A stretch of 38,093 nucleotides of DNA from Cristatella mucedo (lineage: Eukaryota; Bryozoa; Phylactolaemata; Cristatellidae). Below are positions 10,800-23,708 of this stretch, one piece after another. The stretch spans positions 1 through 38,093 of the forward strand of contig WPIO01000485.1 in the NCBI GenBank assembly GCA_009760855.2, given 5' to 3'. Below the pieces are notes generated by a model. That model searched no databases. It was given only the letters and a program-made list of their open reading frames with translations, and had not been told where the DNA came from. Positions within the stretch are counted from its first letter, which is position 1. Every line of letters starts with the position of its first letter. A program made the position numbers and the translations under genes.

Positions 10800-11419
10800 G
10801 CGAAACGTGTTATTTACGTGCGAAATGCTTTAAACAAGGTGCAGCACTCTGCTGCCAGCAAGCGCACGCTCCGACATGCAGATTTGAAGTTTCTACATAT
10901 TCCGCGATCTGCTGCAAACTGGTGCGAAACGTGTTATTTACGTGCGAAATGCTTTAAACAAGGTGCAGCACTCTGCTGCCAGCCAGCACACGCTCCGAAA
11001 TGCAGATTTGAAGTTTCTACATATTCCGCGATCTGCTGCAAACTCGTGCGAAACGTGTTATTTACGTGCGAAATGCTTTAAACAAGGTGCAGCACTCTGC
11101 TGCCAGCAAGCGCACGCTCCGACATGCAGATTTGAAGTTTCTACATATTCCGCGATCTGCCGCGAACTCGTGCGAAACGTGTTATTTACGTGCGAAATGC
11201 TTTAAACAAGGTGCAGCACTCTGCTGCAAGCCAGCACACGCTCCGACATGCAGATTTGAACTTTCTACAGATTCCGCGATCTGCTGCGAACTCGTGCGAA
11301 ACGTGTTATTTACGTGCGAAATGCTTTAAACAAGGTGCAGCACTCTGCTGCCAGCAAGCTCACGCTCCGACATGCAGATTTGAAGTTTCTACATATTCCG
11401 CGATCTGCTGCGAACTCGT

Positions 11420-11913
11420 GCGAAACGTGTTGTTTACGTGCGAAATGCTTTAAACATGTGCAGCACTCTGCTGCCAGCAAGCGCACGCTCCTACATGCAG
11501 ATTTGAAGTTTCTACATATTCCGCGATCTGCCGCGAGTTCGTGCGAAACGTGTTATTTACGTGCGAAATGCTTTAAACAAGGTGCAGCACTCTGCTGCCA
11601 GCAAGCTCACGCTTCGACATGCAGATTTGAAGTTTCTACATATTCCGCGATCTGCTGCAAACTGGTGCGAAACGTGTTATTTACGTGCGAAATGCTTTAA
11701 ACAAGGTGCAGCACTCTGCTGCCAGCCAGGGCACGCTCCGACACGCAGATTTGAAGTTTCTACATATTCCGCGATCTGCTGCGAATTGGTGCGAGACGTG
11801 TTATTTACGTGCGAAATGCTTTAAAAAGGTGCAGCACTCTGCTGCAAGCCAGCACACGCTCCGATATCCAGATTTGAACTTTCTACAGATTCCGCGATCT
11901 GCTGCGAACTCGT
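11420..11913 (+). repeat. D-L-G-N cassette, copy 6
   Basis: D at 11,420-11,542 is 123 bp and carries two unusual changes in the normally invariant part: GTTGTTTACG, and AAACATGTGCAG with one base missing. L is 11,543-11,666 (GCTTCG, ending AAACTGGT), G is 11,667-11,790 (GACACGC, GAATTGGT, followed by GCGAGACG), and N is 11,791-11,913 (123 bp, TTAAAAAGG, GATATCC). The same D changes recur in copy 8, 11.2 kb away. Confidence 0.84.
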
Positions 11914-12408
11914 GCGAAACGTGTTATTTACGTGCGAAATGCTTTAAACAAGGTGCAGCACTCTGCTGCAAGCCAGCACACGCTCCGACATGCAGATTTG
12001 AACTTTCTACAGATTCCGCGATCTGCTGCGAACTCGTGCGAAACGTGTTATTTACGTGCGAAATGCTTTAAACAAGTGCAGCACTCTGCTGCCAGCAAGC
12101 GCACGCTCCGACATGCAGATTTGAAGTTTCTGCATATTCCGCGATCTGCCGCGAGTTCGTGCGAAACGTGTTATTTACGTGCGAAATGCTTTAAACAAGG
12201 TGCAGCACTCTGCTGCCAGCAAGCTTACGCTTCGACATGCAGATTTGAAGTTTCTACATATTCCGCGATCTGCTGCAAACTGGAGCGAAACGTGTTATTT
12301 ACGTGCGAAATGCTTTAAACAAGGTGCAGCACTCTGCTGCCAGCCAGGGCACGCTCCGACATGCAGATTTGAAGTTTCTACATATTCCGCGATCTGCTGC
12401 GAACTGGT
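11914..12408 (+). repeat. N-D-L-G cassette, copy 7
   Basis: N at 11,914-12,037 leads into D at 12,038-12,160 (123 bp, CTGCATATTCC, GAGTTCGT), L at 12,161-12,284 (AAGCTTACGCTTCG, AAACTGGA) and G at 12,285-12,408 (CCAGGGCAC with GACATGC and GAACTGGT). The next unit is AAGCACAC class, so the terminal N is missing. Its D lies five monomers after the D of copy 6, a true local tandem of the cassette, and it is the last copy before a 10-kb cassette-free stretch. Confidence 0.83.
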
Positions 12409-14784
12409 GCGAAACGTGTTATTTACGTGCGAAATGCTTTAAACAAGGTGCAGCACTCTGCTGCCAGCAAGCACACGCTCCGACATGCAGATTTGAAGTT
12501 TCTACATATTCCGCGATCTGCTGCGAACTCGTGCGAAACGTGTTATTTACGTGCGAAATGCTTTAAACAAGGTGCAGCACTCTGCTGCCAGCAAGCGCAC
12601 GCTCCGACATGCAGATTTGAAGTTTCTACATATTCCGCGATCTGCTGCGAACTCGTGCGAAACGTGTTATTTACGTGCGAAATGCTTTAAACAAGGTGCA
12701 GCACTCTGCTGCCAGCCAGCGCACGCTCCGACATGCAGATTTGAAGTTTCTACATATTCCGCGATCTGCTGCAAACTCGTGCGAAACGTGTTATTTACGT
12801 GCGAAATGCTTTAAACAAGGTGCAGCACTCTGCTGCCAGCAAGCTCACGCTCCGACATGCAGATTTGAAGTTTCTACATATTCCGCGATCTGCTGCGAAC
12901 TCGTGCGCGAAACGTGTTATTTACGTGCGAAATGCTTTAAACAAGGTGCAGCACTCTGCTGCCAGCAAGCTCACGCTCCGACATGCAGATTTGAAGTTTC
13001 TACATATTCCGCGATCTGCTGCGAACTGGTGCGAAACGTGTTATTTACGTGCGAAATGCTTTAAACAAGGTGCAGCACTCTGCTGCCAGCAAGCACACGC
13101 TCCGACATGCAGATTTGAAGTTTCTACATATTCCGCGATCTGCTGCGAACTCGTGCGAAACGTGTTATTTACGTGCGAAATGCTTTAAACAAGGTGCAGC
13201 ACTCTGCTGCCAGCAAGCGCACGCTCCGACATGCAGATTTGAAGTTTCTACATATTCCGCGATCTGCTGCGAACTCGTGCGAAACGTGTTATTTACGTGC
13301 GAAATGCTTTAAACAAGGTGCAGCACTCTGCTGCCAGCCAGGGCACGCTCCAACACGCAGATTTGAAGTTTCTACGTATTCAGCGATCTGCTGCGAACTG
13401 GTGCGAAACGTGTTATTTACGTGCGAAATGCTTTAAACAAGGTGCAGCACTCTGCTGCCAGCAAGCACACGCTCCGACATGCAGATTTGAAGTTTCTACA
13501 TATTCCGCGATCTGCTGTGAACTCGTGCGAAACGTGTTATTTACGTGCGAAATGCTTTAAACAAGGTGCAGCACTCTGCTGCCAGCCAGCACACGCTCCG
13601 ACATGCAGATTTGAAGATTCTACGTATTCCGCGATCTGCTGCGAACTCGTGCAAAACGTGTTATTTACGTGCGAAATGCTTTTAAACAAGTGCAGCACTC
13701 TGCTGCCAGCAAGCGCACGCTCCGACATGCAGATTTGAAGTTTCTACATATTCCGCGATCTGCTGCGAACTAGTGCGAAACGTGTTATTTACGTGCGAAA
13801 TGCTTTAAACAAGGTGCAGCACTCTGCTGCCAGCCAGCACACGCTCCGACATGCAGATTTGAAGTTTCTACATATTCCGCGATCTGCTTCGAACTTGTGC
13901 GAAACGTGTTATTTACGTGCGAAATGCTTTAAACAAGGTGCAGCACTCTGCTGCAAGCCAGCACACGCTCCGAAATGCAGATTTGAAGTTTCTACATATT
14001 CCGCGATCTGCTGCAAACTCGTGCGAAACGTGTTATTTACGTGCGAAATGCTTTAAACAAGGTGCAGCACTCTGCTGCCAGCCAGCGCACGCTCCGACAT
14101 GCAGATTTGAAGTTTCTACATATTCCGCGATCTGCTGCGAACTCGTGCGAAACGTGTTATTTACGTGCGAAATGCTTTAAACAAGGTGCAGCACTCTGCT
14201 GCCAGCCAGCACACGCTCCGACATGCAGATTTGAAGTTTCTACAGATTCCGCGATCTGCTGCGAACTCGTGCGAAACGTGTTATTTACGTGCGAAATGCT
14301 TTAAACAAGGTGCAGCACTCTGCTGCCAGCAAGCGCACGCTCCGACATGCAGATTTGAAGTTTCTACATATTCCGCGATCTGCTGCGAACTCGTGCGAAA
14401 CGTGTTATTTACGTGCGAAATGCTTTAAACAAGGTGCAGCACTCTGCTGCCAGCAAGCTCACGCTCCGACATGCAGATTTGAAGTTTCTACATATTCCGC
14501 GATCTGCTGCGAACTCGTGCGAAACGTGTTATTTACGTGCGAAATGCTTTAAACAAGGTGCAGCACTCTGCTGCCAGCAAGCACACGCTCCGACATGCAG
14601 ATTTGAAGTTTCTACATATTCCGCGATCAGCTTCGAACTCGTGCGAAACGTGTTATTTACGTGCGAAATGCTTTAAACAAGGTGCAGCACTCTGCTGACA
14701 GCAAGCGCACGCTCCGACATGCAGATTTGAAGTTTCTACATATTCCGCGATCTGCTGCGAACTCGTCCGAAACGTGTTATTTAC

Positions 14785-15440
14785 GTGCGAAATGCTTTAA
14801 ACATGGTGCAGCACTCTGCTGCCAGTCAGCGCACGCTCCGACATGCAGATTTGAAGTTTCTACATATTCCGCGATCTGCTGCGAACTCGTGCGTAACGTG
14901 TTATTTACGTGCGAAATGCTTTAAACATGGTGCAGCACTCTGCTGCCAGCCAGCACACGCTCCGACATGCAGATTTGAAGTTTCTACATATTCCGCGATC
15001 TGCTGCAAACTGGTGCGAAACGTGTTATTTACGTGCGAAATGCTTTAAACAAGGTGCAGCACTCTGCTGCCAGCAAGCGCACGCTCCGACATGCAGATTT
15101 GAAGTTTCTACATATTCCGCGATCTGCTGCGAACTCGTGCGAAACGTGTTATTTACGTGCGAAATGCTTTAAACAAGGTGCAGCACTCTGCTGCCAGCAA
15201 GCGCACGCTCCGACATGCAGATTTGAAGTTTCTACATATTCCGCGATCTGCTGCGAACTCGTGCGAAACGTGTTATTTACGTGCGAAATGCTTTAAACAA
15301 GGTGCAGCACTCTGCTGCCAGCAAGCACACGCTCCGACATGCAGATTTGAAGTTTCTACATATTCCGCGATCTGCTGCGAACTCGTGCGAAACGTGTTAT
15401 TTACGTGCGAAATGCTTTAAACATGGTGCAGCACTCTGCT
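14785..15440 (+). repeat. Local cluster of AAACATGG monomers
   Basis: Three monomers within about 620 bp carry A-to-T in AAACAAGG, giving AAACATGG (near 14,811, 14,935 and 15,419). Elsewhere this change is sporadic (near 20,017, 20,513, 24,907 and 30,616). Local sharing of a rare variant fits short-range unequal exchange. Confidence 0.7.
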
Positions 15441-16998
15441 GCCAGCCAGCGCACGCTCCGACATGCAGATTTGAAGTTTCTACATATTCCCCGATCCGCT
15501 GCGAACTCGTGCGAAACGTGTTATTTACGTGCGAAATGCTTTAAACAAGGTGCAGCACTCTGCTGCCAGCAAGCACACGCTCCGACATGCAGATTTGAAG
15601 TTTCTACATATTCCGCGATCTGCTGCGAACTCGTACGAAACGTGTTATTTACGTGCGAAATGCTTTAAACAAGGTGCAGCACTCTGCTGCCAGCCAGGGC
15701 ACGCTCCGACATGCAGATTTGAAGTTTCTACATATTCCGCGATCTGCTGCGAACTCGTGCGAAACGTGTTATTTACGTGCGAAATGCTTTAAACAAGGTG
15801 CAGCACTCTGCTGCCAGCCAGCACACGCTCCGACTTGCCATTTTGAAGTTTCTACATATTCTGCGATCTGCTGCGAACTCGTGCGAAACGTGTTATTTAC
15901 GTGCGAAATGCTTTAAACAAGGTGCAGCACTCTGCTGCCAGCCAGCACACGCTCCGACATGCAGATTTGAAGTTTCTACATATTCCGCGATCTGCTGCGA
16001 ACTCGTGCGAAACGTGTTATTTACGTGCGAAATGCTTTAAACAAGGTGCAGCACTCTGCTGCCAGCAAGCGCACGCTCCGACATGCAGATTTGAAGTTTC
16101 TACATATTCCGCGATCTGCTGCGAACTCGTGCGAAACGTGTTATTTACGTGCGAAATGCTTTAAACAAGGTGCAGCACTCTGCTGCCAGCCAGCACACGC
16201 TCCGACATGCAGATTTGAAGTTTCTACATATTCCGCGATCTGCTGCAAACTGGTGCGAAACGTGTTATTTACGTGCGAAATGCTTTAAACAAGGTGCAGC
16301 ACTCTGCTGCCAGCAAGGGCACGCTCCGACATGCAGATTTGAAGTTTCTACATATTCCGCGATCTGCCGCGAACTCGTGCGAAACGTGTTATTTACGTGC
16401 GAAATGCTTTAAACAAGGTGCAGCACTCTGCTGCCAGCAAGCTCACGCTCCGACATGCAGATTTGAAGTTTCTACATATTCCGCGATCTGCTGCGAACTC
16501 GTGCGAAACGTGTTATTTACGTGCGAAATGCTTTAAACAAGGTGCAGCACTCTGCTGCCAGCAAGCGCACGCTCCGACATGCAGATTTGAAGTTTCTACA
16601 TATTCCGCGATCTGCTGCAAACTGGTGCGAAACGTGTTATTTACGTGCGAAATGCTTTAAACAAGGTGCAGCACTCTGCTGCCAGCCAGCACACGCTCCG
16701 ACATGCAGATTTGAAGTTTCTACATATTCCGCGATCTGCTGCGAACTCGTGCGAAACGTGTTATTTACGTGCGAAATGCTTTAAACAAGGTGCAGCACTC
16801 TGCTGCCAGCAAGCGCACGCTCCGACATGCAGATTTGAAGTTTCTACATATTCCGCGATCTGCCGCGAACTCGTGCGAAACGTGTTATTTACGTGCGAAA
16901 TGCTTTAAACAAGGTGCAGCACTCTGCTGCCAGCAAGCTCACGCTCCGACATGCAGATTTGAAGTTTCTACATATTCCGCGATCTGCTGCGAACTGGT

Positions 16999-17246
16999 GC
17001 GAAACGTGTTATTTACGTGCGAAATGCTTTAAACAAGGTGCAGCACTCTGCTGCCAGCCAGCACACGCTCCGACATGCAGATTTGAAGTTTCTAGATAAT
17101 CCGGGATCTGCTGCGAACTCGTGCGAAACGTGCTATTTACTTGCGAAATGCTTTAAACAAGGTGCAGCACTCTGCTGCCAGCAAGCACACGCTCCGACAT
17201 GCAGATTTGAAGTTTCTACATATTCCGCGATCTGCCGCGAACTCGT
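16999..17246 (+). repeat. Substitution cluster across a monomer junction
   Basis: Two neighbouring units share a tight cluster: TTCTAGATAATCCGGGATC at the end of the first (around 17,090-17,108) and GTGCTATTTACTTGCG at the start of the second (around 17,129-17,144). There is no indel. The rest of both monomers is consensus. Confidence 0.75.
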
Positions 17247-17990
17247 GCGAAACGTGTTATTTACGTGCGAAATGCTTTAAACAAGGTGCAGCACTCTGCT
17301 GCCAGCAAGCTCACGCTCCGACATGCAGATTTGAAGTTTCTACATATTCCGCGATCTGCTGCGAACTGGTGCGAAACGTGTTATTTACGTGCGAAATGCT
17401 TTAAACAAGGTGCAGCACTCTGCTGCCAGCAAGCGCACGCTCCGACATGCAGATTTGAAGTTTCTACATATTCCGCGATCTGCTGCGAACTCGTGCGAAA
17501 CGTGTTATTTACGTGCGAAATGCTTTAAACAAGGTGCAGCACTCTGCTGCCAGCCAGCACACGCTCCGACATGCAGATTTGAAGTTTCTACATATTCCGC
17601 GATCTGCTGCGAACTGGTGCGAAACGTGTTATTTACGTGCGAAATGCTTTAAACAAGGTGCAGCACTCTGCTGCCAGCAAGCACACGCTCCGACATGCAG
17701 ATTTGAAGTTTCTACATATTCCGCGATCTGCTACGAACTCGTGCGAAACGTGTTATTTACGTGCGAAATGCTTTAAACAAGGTGCAGCACTCTGCTGCCA
17801 GCAAGCGCACGCTCCGACATGCAGATTTGAAGTTTCTACATATTCCGCGATCTGCTGCGAACTGGTGCGAAACGTGTTATTTACGTGCGAAATGCTTTAA
17901 ACAAGGTGCAGCACTCTGCTGCCAGCAAGCACACGCTCCGACATGCAGATTTGAAGTTTCTACATATTCCGCGATCTGCTGCGAACTCGT

Positions 17991-18117
17991 GTGAAACGTG
18001 TTATTTACGTGCGAAATGCTTTTAAACAAGGTGCAGCACTCTGCTGCAGCAGCCAGGGCACGCTCCGACATGCAGATTTGAAGTTTCTACATATTCCGCG
18101 ATCTGCTGCGAACTGGT
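17991..18117 (+). repeat. 127-bp monomer with CAG/CTG expansion
   Basis: The unit carries CTTTTAAAC (+1) and CTGCAGCAGCCAGGG where CTGCCAGCCAGGG is usual (+2). The extra bases lie just 3' of the conserved hairpin. It ends the length-stable run. Confidence 0.75.
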
Positions 18118-19484
18118 GCGAAACGTGTTATTTACGTGCGAAATGCTTTAAACAAGGTGCAGCACTCTGCTGCCAGCCAGCACACGCTCCGACATGCAGA
18201 TATGAACTTTCTACATATTCCGCGATCTGCTGCGAACTCGTGCGAAACGTGTTATTTACGTGCGAAATGCTTAAAACAAGGTGCAGCACTCTGCTGCCAG
18301 CAAGGGCACGCTCCGACATGCAGATTTGAAGTTTCTACATATTCCGCGATCTGCTGCGAACTCGTGCGAAACGTGTTATTTACGTGCGAAATGCTTTAAA
18401 CAAGGTGCAGCACTCTGCTGCCAGCAAGCACACGCTCCGACATGCAGATTTGAAGTTTCTACATATTCCGCGATCTGCTGCAAACTCGTGCGAAACGTGT
18501 TATTTACGTGCGAAATGCTTTAAAAACAAGGTGCAGCACTCTGCTGCCAGCAAGCACACGCTCCGACATGCAGATTTGAAGTTTCTACATATTCCGCGAT
18601 CTGCTGCGAACTGGTGCGAAACGTGTTATTTACGTGCGAAATGCTTTAAACAAGGTGCAGCACTCTGCTGCCAGCAGCACACGCTCCGACATGCAGATTT
18701 GAAGTTTCTACATATTCCGCGATCTGCCGCGAACTCGTGCGAAACGTGTTATTTACGTGCGAAATGCTTTAAACAAGGTGCAGCACTCTGCTGCCAGCAA
18801 GCTCACGCTCCGACATGCAGATTTGAAGTTTCTACATATTCCGCGATCTGCTGCGAACTCGTGCGAAACGTGTTATTTACGTGCGAAATGCTTTAAACAA
18901 GGTGCAGCACTCTGCTGCCAGCCAGCACACGCTCCGACATGCAGATTCGAAGTTTCTACATATTCCGCGATCTGCTGCGAACTCGTGCGAAACGTGTTAT
19001 TTACGTGCGAAATGCTTTAAACAAGGTGCAGCACTCTGCTGCAAGCCAAGTGCACGCTCCGACATGCAGATTTGAAGTTTCTACATATTTCGCGATCTGC
19101 TGCGAACTTCGTGCGAAACGTGTTATTTACGTGCGAAATGCTTTAAACAAGGTGCAGCACTCTGCTGCCAGCCAGCACACGCTCCGACATGCAGATTTGA
19201 AGTTTCTACATATTCCGCGATCTGCTGCGAACTGGTGCGAAACGTGTTATTTACGTGCGAAATGCTTTAAACAAGGTGCAGCACTCTGCTGCCAGCAAGC
19301 TCACGCTCCGACATGCAGATTTGAAGTTTTTACATATTCAGCGATCTGCTGCGAACTCGTGCGAAACGTGTTATTTACGTGCGAAATGCTTTAAACAAGG
19401 TGCAGCACTCTGCTGCCAGCCAGGGCACGCTCCGACATGCAGATTTGAAGTTTCTACATATTCCGCGATCTGCTGGAAACTGGT

Positions 19485-19609
19485 GCGAAACGTGTTATTT
19501 ACGTGCGAAATGCTTTAAACCAAGGTGCAGCACTCTGCTACCAGCAAGCCCACGCTCCGACATGCAGGTTTGATGTTTGTACATATTAAGCGATCTGCTG
19601 CGAACTCGT
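19485..19609 (+). repeat. Most divergent full-length monomer (125 bp)
   Basis: This unit has an inserted C (AAACCAAGG), TCTGCTACC, AAGCCCACGC, GCAGGTTTGATG, TTTGTACATATTAAGCG, and is followed by GCGAATCGTG and AAACGAGGAGCAG in the next unit. About eight substitutions in one monomer is several times the usual number. It retains the overall layout and length, so it is an old or unconverted copy rather than a different element. Confidence 0.8.
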
Positions 19610-20478
19610 GCGAATCGTGTTATTTACGTGCGAAATGCTTTAAACGAGGAGCAGCACTCTGCTGCCAGCAAGCGCACGCTCCGACATGCAGATTTGAAGT
19701 TTCTACATATTCCGCGATCTGCCGCGAACTCGTGCGAAACGTGTTATTTACGTGCGAAATGCTTTAAACAAGGTGCAGCACTCTGCTGCCAGCAAGCTCA
19801 CGCTCCGACATGCAGATTTGAAGTTTCTACATATTCCGCGATCTGCTGCGAAACTTGTGCGAAACGTGTTATTTACGTGCGAAATGCTTTAAACAAGGTG
19901 CAGCACTCTGCTGCCAGCAAGCCCACGCTCCGACATGCAGATTTGAAGTTTCTACATATTCCGCGATCTGCTGCGAACTCGTGCGAAACGTATTATTTAC
20001 GTGCGAAATGCTTTAAACATGGTGCAGAACTCTGCTGCCAGGCAGCGCACGCTCCGAAATGCAGATTTGAAGTTTCTACATATTCCGCGATCTGCTGCAA
20101 ACTCGTGCGAAACGTGTTATTTACGTGCGAAATGCTTTAAACAAGGTGCAGCACTCTGCTGCCAGCCAGCACACGCTCCGACATGCAGATTTGAAGTTTC
20201 TACATATTCCGCGATCTGCTGCGAACTGGTGCGAAACGTGTTATTTACGTGCGAAATGCTTTAAACAAGGTGCAGCACTCTGCTGCCAGCAAGCGCACGC
20301 TCCGACATGCAGATTTGAAGTTTCTACATATTCCGCGATCTGCTGCGAACTCGTGCGAAACGTGTTATTTACGTGCGAAATGCTTTAAACAAGGTGCAGC
20401 ACTCTGCTGCCAGCAAGCACACGCTCCGACATGCAGATTTGAAGTTTCTACATATTCCGCGATCTGCTGCGAACTCGT

Positions 20479-20604
20479 GCGAAACGTGTTATTTACGTGC
20501 GAAATGCTTTAAACATGGTGCAGCACTCTGCTGCCAGCCAGCACACGCTCCGACATGCAGAATTAAAGTGTCTACACATTCCGCGATCTGCTGCGAACTC
20601 GTGT
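20479..20604 (+). repeat. Divergent 126-bp monomer
   Basis: Contains AAACATGG, GCAGAATTAAAGTGTCTACACATTCC and a terminal GT duplication (CTCGTGTGCGAAA). The neighbouring unit at 20,001-20,100 is also unusual (GCAGAACTC, CCAGGCAGC, CCGAAATGC), making 19.5-20.7 kb a small pocket of diverged copies within the uniform core. Confidence 0.72.
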
Positions 20605-22345
20605 GCGAAACGTGTTATTTACGTGCGAAATGCTTTAAACAAGGTGCAGCACTCTGCTGCCAGCAAGCGCACGCTCCGACATGCAGATTTGAGTTTTCTA
20701 CAGATTCCGCGATCTGCCGCGAACTCGTGCGAAACGTGTTATTTACGTGCGAAATGCTTTAAACAAGGTGCAGCACTCTGCTGCCAGCAAGCACACGCTC
20801 CGACATGCAGATTTGAAGTTTCTACATATTCCGCGATCTGCTGCGAACTCGTGCGAAACGTGTTATTTACGTGCGAAATGCTTTAAACAAGGTGCAGCAC
20901 TCTGCTGCCAGCAAGCTCACACGCCGACATGCAGATTTGAAGTTTCTACATATTCCGCGATCTGCTGCGAACTCGTGCGAAACGTGTTATTTACGTGCGA
21001 AATGCTTTAAACAAGGTGCAGCACTCTGCTGCCAGCCAGCTCACGCTCCGACATGCAGATTTGAAGTTTCTACATATTCCGCGATCTGCTGCGAACTGGT
21101 GCGAAACGTGTTATTTACGTGCGAAATGCTTTAAACAAGGTGCAGCACTCTGCTGCCAGCAAGCACACGCTCCGACATGCAGATTTGAAGTTTCTACATA
21201 TTCCGCGATCTGCTGGGAACTCGTGCGAAACGTGTTATTTACGTGCGAAATGCTTTAAACAAGGTGCAGCACTCTGCTGCCAGCAAGCGCACGCTCCGAC
21301 ATGCAGATTTGAAGTTTCTACATATTCCGCGATCTGCTGCGAACTGGTGCGAAACGTGTTATTTACGTGCGAAATGCTTTAAACAAGGTGCAGCACTCTG
21401 CTGCCAGCCAGCACACGCTCCGACATGCAGATTTGAAGTTTCTACATATTCCGCGATCTGCTGCGATTTGGTGCGAAACGTGTTATTTACGTGCGAAATG
21501 CTTTAAACAAGGTGCAGCACTCTGCTGCCAGCAAGCGCACGCTCCGACATGCAGATTTGAAGTTTCTACATATTCCGCGATCTGCTGCGAACTCGTGCGA
21601 AACGTGTTATTTACGTGCGAAATGCTTTAAACAAGGTGCAGCACTCTGCTGCCAGCCAGCTCACGCTCCGACATGCAGATTTGAAGTTTCTACATATTCC
21701 GCGATCTGCTGCGAACTCGTGCGAAACGTGTTATTTACGTGCGAAATGCTTTAAACAAGGTGCAGCACTCTGCTGCCAGCAAGCACACGCTCCGACATGC
21801 AGATTTGAAGTTTCTACATATTCCGCGATCTGCTGCGAACTGGTGCGAAACGTGTTATTTACGTGCGAAATGCTTTAAACAAGGTGCAGCACTCTGCTGC
21901 CAGCCAGCACACGCTCCGACATGCAGATTGGAAGTCTCTACATATTCCGCAATCTGCTGCGAACTCGTGCGAAACGTGTTATTTACGTGCGAAATGCTTT
22001 AAACAAGGTGCAGCACTCTGCTGCCAGCAAGCGCACGCTCCGACATGCAGATTTGAAGTTTCTACATATTCCGCGATCTGCTGCAAACTCGTGCGAAACG
22101 TGTTATTTACGTGCGAAATGCTTTAAACAAGGTGCAGCACTCTGCTGCCAGCCAGCTCACGCTCCGACATGCAGATTTGAAGTTTCTACATAATCCGCGA
22201 TCTGCTGTGAACTCGTGCGAAACGTGTTATTTACGTGCGAAATGCTTTAAACAAGGTGCAGCACTCTGCTGCTGCCAGCAAGCTCACGCTCCGACATGCA
22301 GATTTGAAGTTTCTACATATTCCGCGATCTGCTGCGCAAACTCGT

Positions 22346-23088
22346 GCGAAACGTGTTATTTACGTGCGAAATGCTTTAAACAAGGTGCAGCACTCTGCTG
22401 CAAGCCAGCACACGCTCCGACATGCAGATTTGAACTTTCTACAGATTCCGCGATCTGCTGCGAACTGGTGCGAAACGTGTTATTTACGTGCGAAATGCTT
22501 TAAACAAGGTGAAGCACTCTGCTGCAAGCCAGCACACGCTCCGATATGCAGATTTGAACTTTCTACAGATTCCGCGATCTGCTGCGAACTCGTGCGAAAC
22601 GTGTTGTTTACGTGCGAAATGCTTTAAACATGTGCAGCACTCTGCTGCCAGCAAGCGCACGCTCCTACATGCAGATTTGAAGTTTCTGCATATTTTGCGA
22701 TCTGCCGCGAGTTCGTGCGAAACGTGTTATTTACGTGCGAAATGCTTTAAACAAGGTGCAGCACTCTGCTGCCAGCAAGCTCACGCTTCGACATGCAGAT
22801 TTGAAGTTTCTACATATTCCGCGATCTGCTGCAAACTGGAGCGAAACGTGTTATTTACGTGCGAAATGCTTTAAACAAGGTGCAGCACTCTGCTGCCAGC
22901 CAGGGCACGCTCCGACACGCAGATTTGAAGTTTCTACATATTCCGCGATCTGCTGCGAATTGGTGCGAAACGTGTTATTTACGTGCGAAATGCTTTAAAC
23001 AAGGTGCAGCACTCTGCTGCAAGCCAGCACACGCTTCGACATGCAGATTTGAACTTTCTACAGATTCCGCGATCTGCTGCAAACTCGT
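22346..23088 (+). repeat. N-N-D-L-G-N cassette, copy 8
   Basis: N at 22,346-22,469 and 22,470-22,593 (GATATGC), D at 22,594-22,716 (123 bp, GTTGTTTACG, AAACATGTGCAG, CTCCTACATG, CTGCATATTTTGCG, GAGTTCGT), L at 22,717-22,840, G at 22,841-22,964 (GACACGC, GAATTGGT) and N at 22,965-23,088. A D-like 123-bp unit (23,089-23,211) follows. This is the most complete copy of the cassette in the window and marks the return of the mosaic after the uniform core. Confidence 0.87.
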
Positions 23089-23708
23089 GCGAAACGTGTT
23101 ATTTACGTGCGAAATGCTTTAAACAAGTGCAGCACACTGCTGCCAGCAAGCGCACGCTCCGACATGCAGATTTGAAGTTTCTACATATTCCGCGATCTGC
23201 TGCAAACTAGTGCGAAACGTGTTATTTACGTGCGAAATGCTTTAAACAAGGTGCAGCACTCTGCTGCCAGCAAGCACACGCTCCGACATGCAGATTTGAA
23301 GTTTCTACAGATTCCGCGATCTGCTGCGAACTCGTGCGAAACGTGTTATTTACGTGCGAAATGCTTTAAACAAGGTGCAGCACTCTGCTGCCAGCAAGCG
23401 CACGCTCCGACATGCAGATTTGAAGTTTCTACATATTCCGCGATCTGCTGCGAACTGGTGCGAAACGTGTTATTTACGTGCGAAATGCTTTAAACAAGGT
23501 GCAGCACTCTGCTGCCAGCAAGCTCACGCTCCGACATGCAGATTTGAAGTTTCTACATATTCCGCGATCTGCTGCGAAACTGGTGCGAAACGTGTTATTT
23601 ACGTGCGAAATGCTTTAAACAAGGTGCAGCACTCTGCTGCCAGCAAGCTCACGCTCCGACATGCAGATTTGAAGTTTCTACATATTCCGCGATCTGCTGC
23701 AAACTGGT

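Larger units (their letters stand above)
12907..17990 (+). repeat. Length-stable run of 41 monomers
   Basis: From 12,907 to 17,990 the monomer start recurs at exactly 124-bp steps (5,084 = 41 x 124). One unit, 13,651-13,774, has a compensating +1/-1 (CTTTTAAACAAGTG). Substitutions are present, including a cluster at 17,093-17,141, but no net length change. This is the best-behaved stretch and a useful reference for the true monomer length. Confidence 0.9.
12409..22345 (+). repeat. Uniform satellite core without cassettes
   Basis: About 80 monomers of the R, H, L and Q classes (AAGCGCAC, AAGCACAC, AAGCTCAC, CCAGCACAC), mostly ending GAACTCGT or GAACTGGT, with GAAG and CATATT. I find no GAGTTCGT D monomer and no full N monomer here; isolated CAGATT units at about 14,240 and 20,700 are the nearest. 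CCAGGGCAC units still occur but without the D and L neighbours. This is the most homogenised part of the window. Confidence 0.8.
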
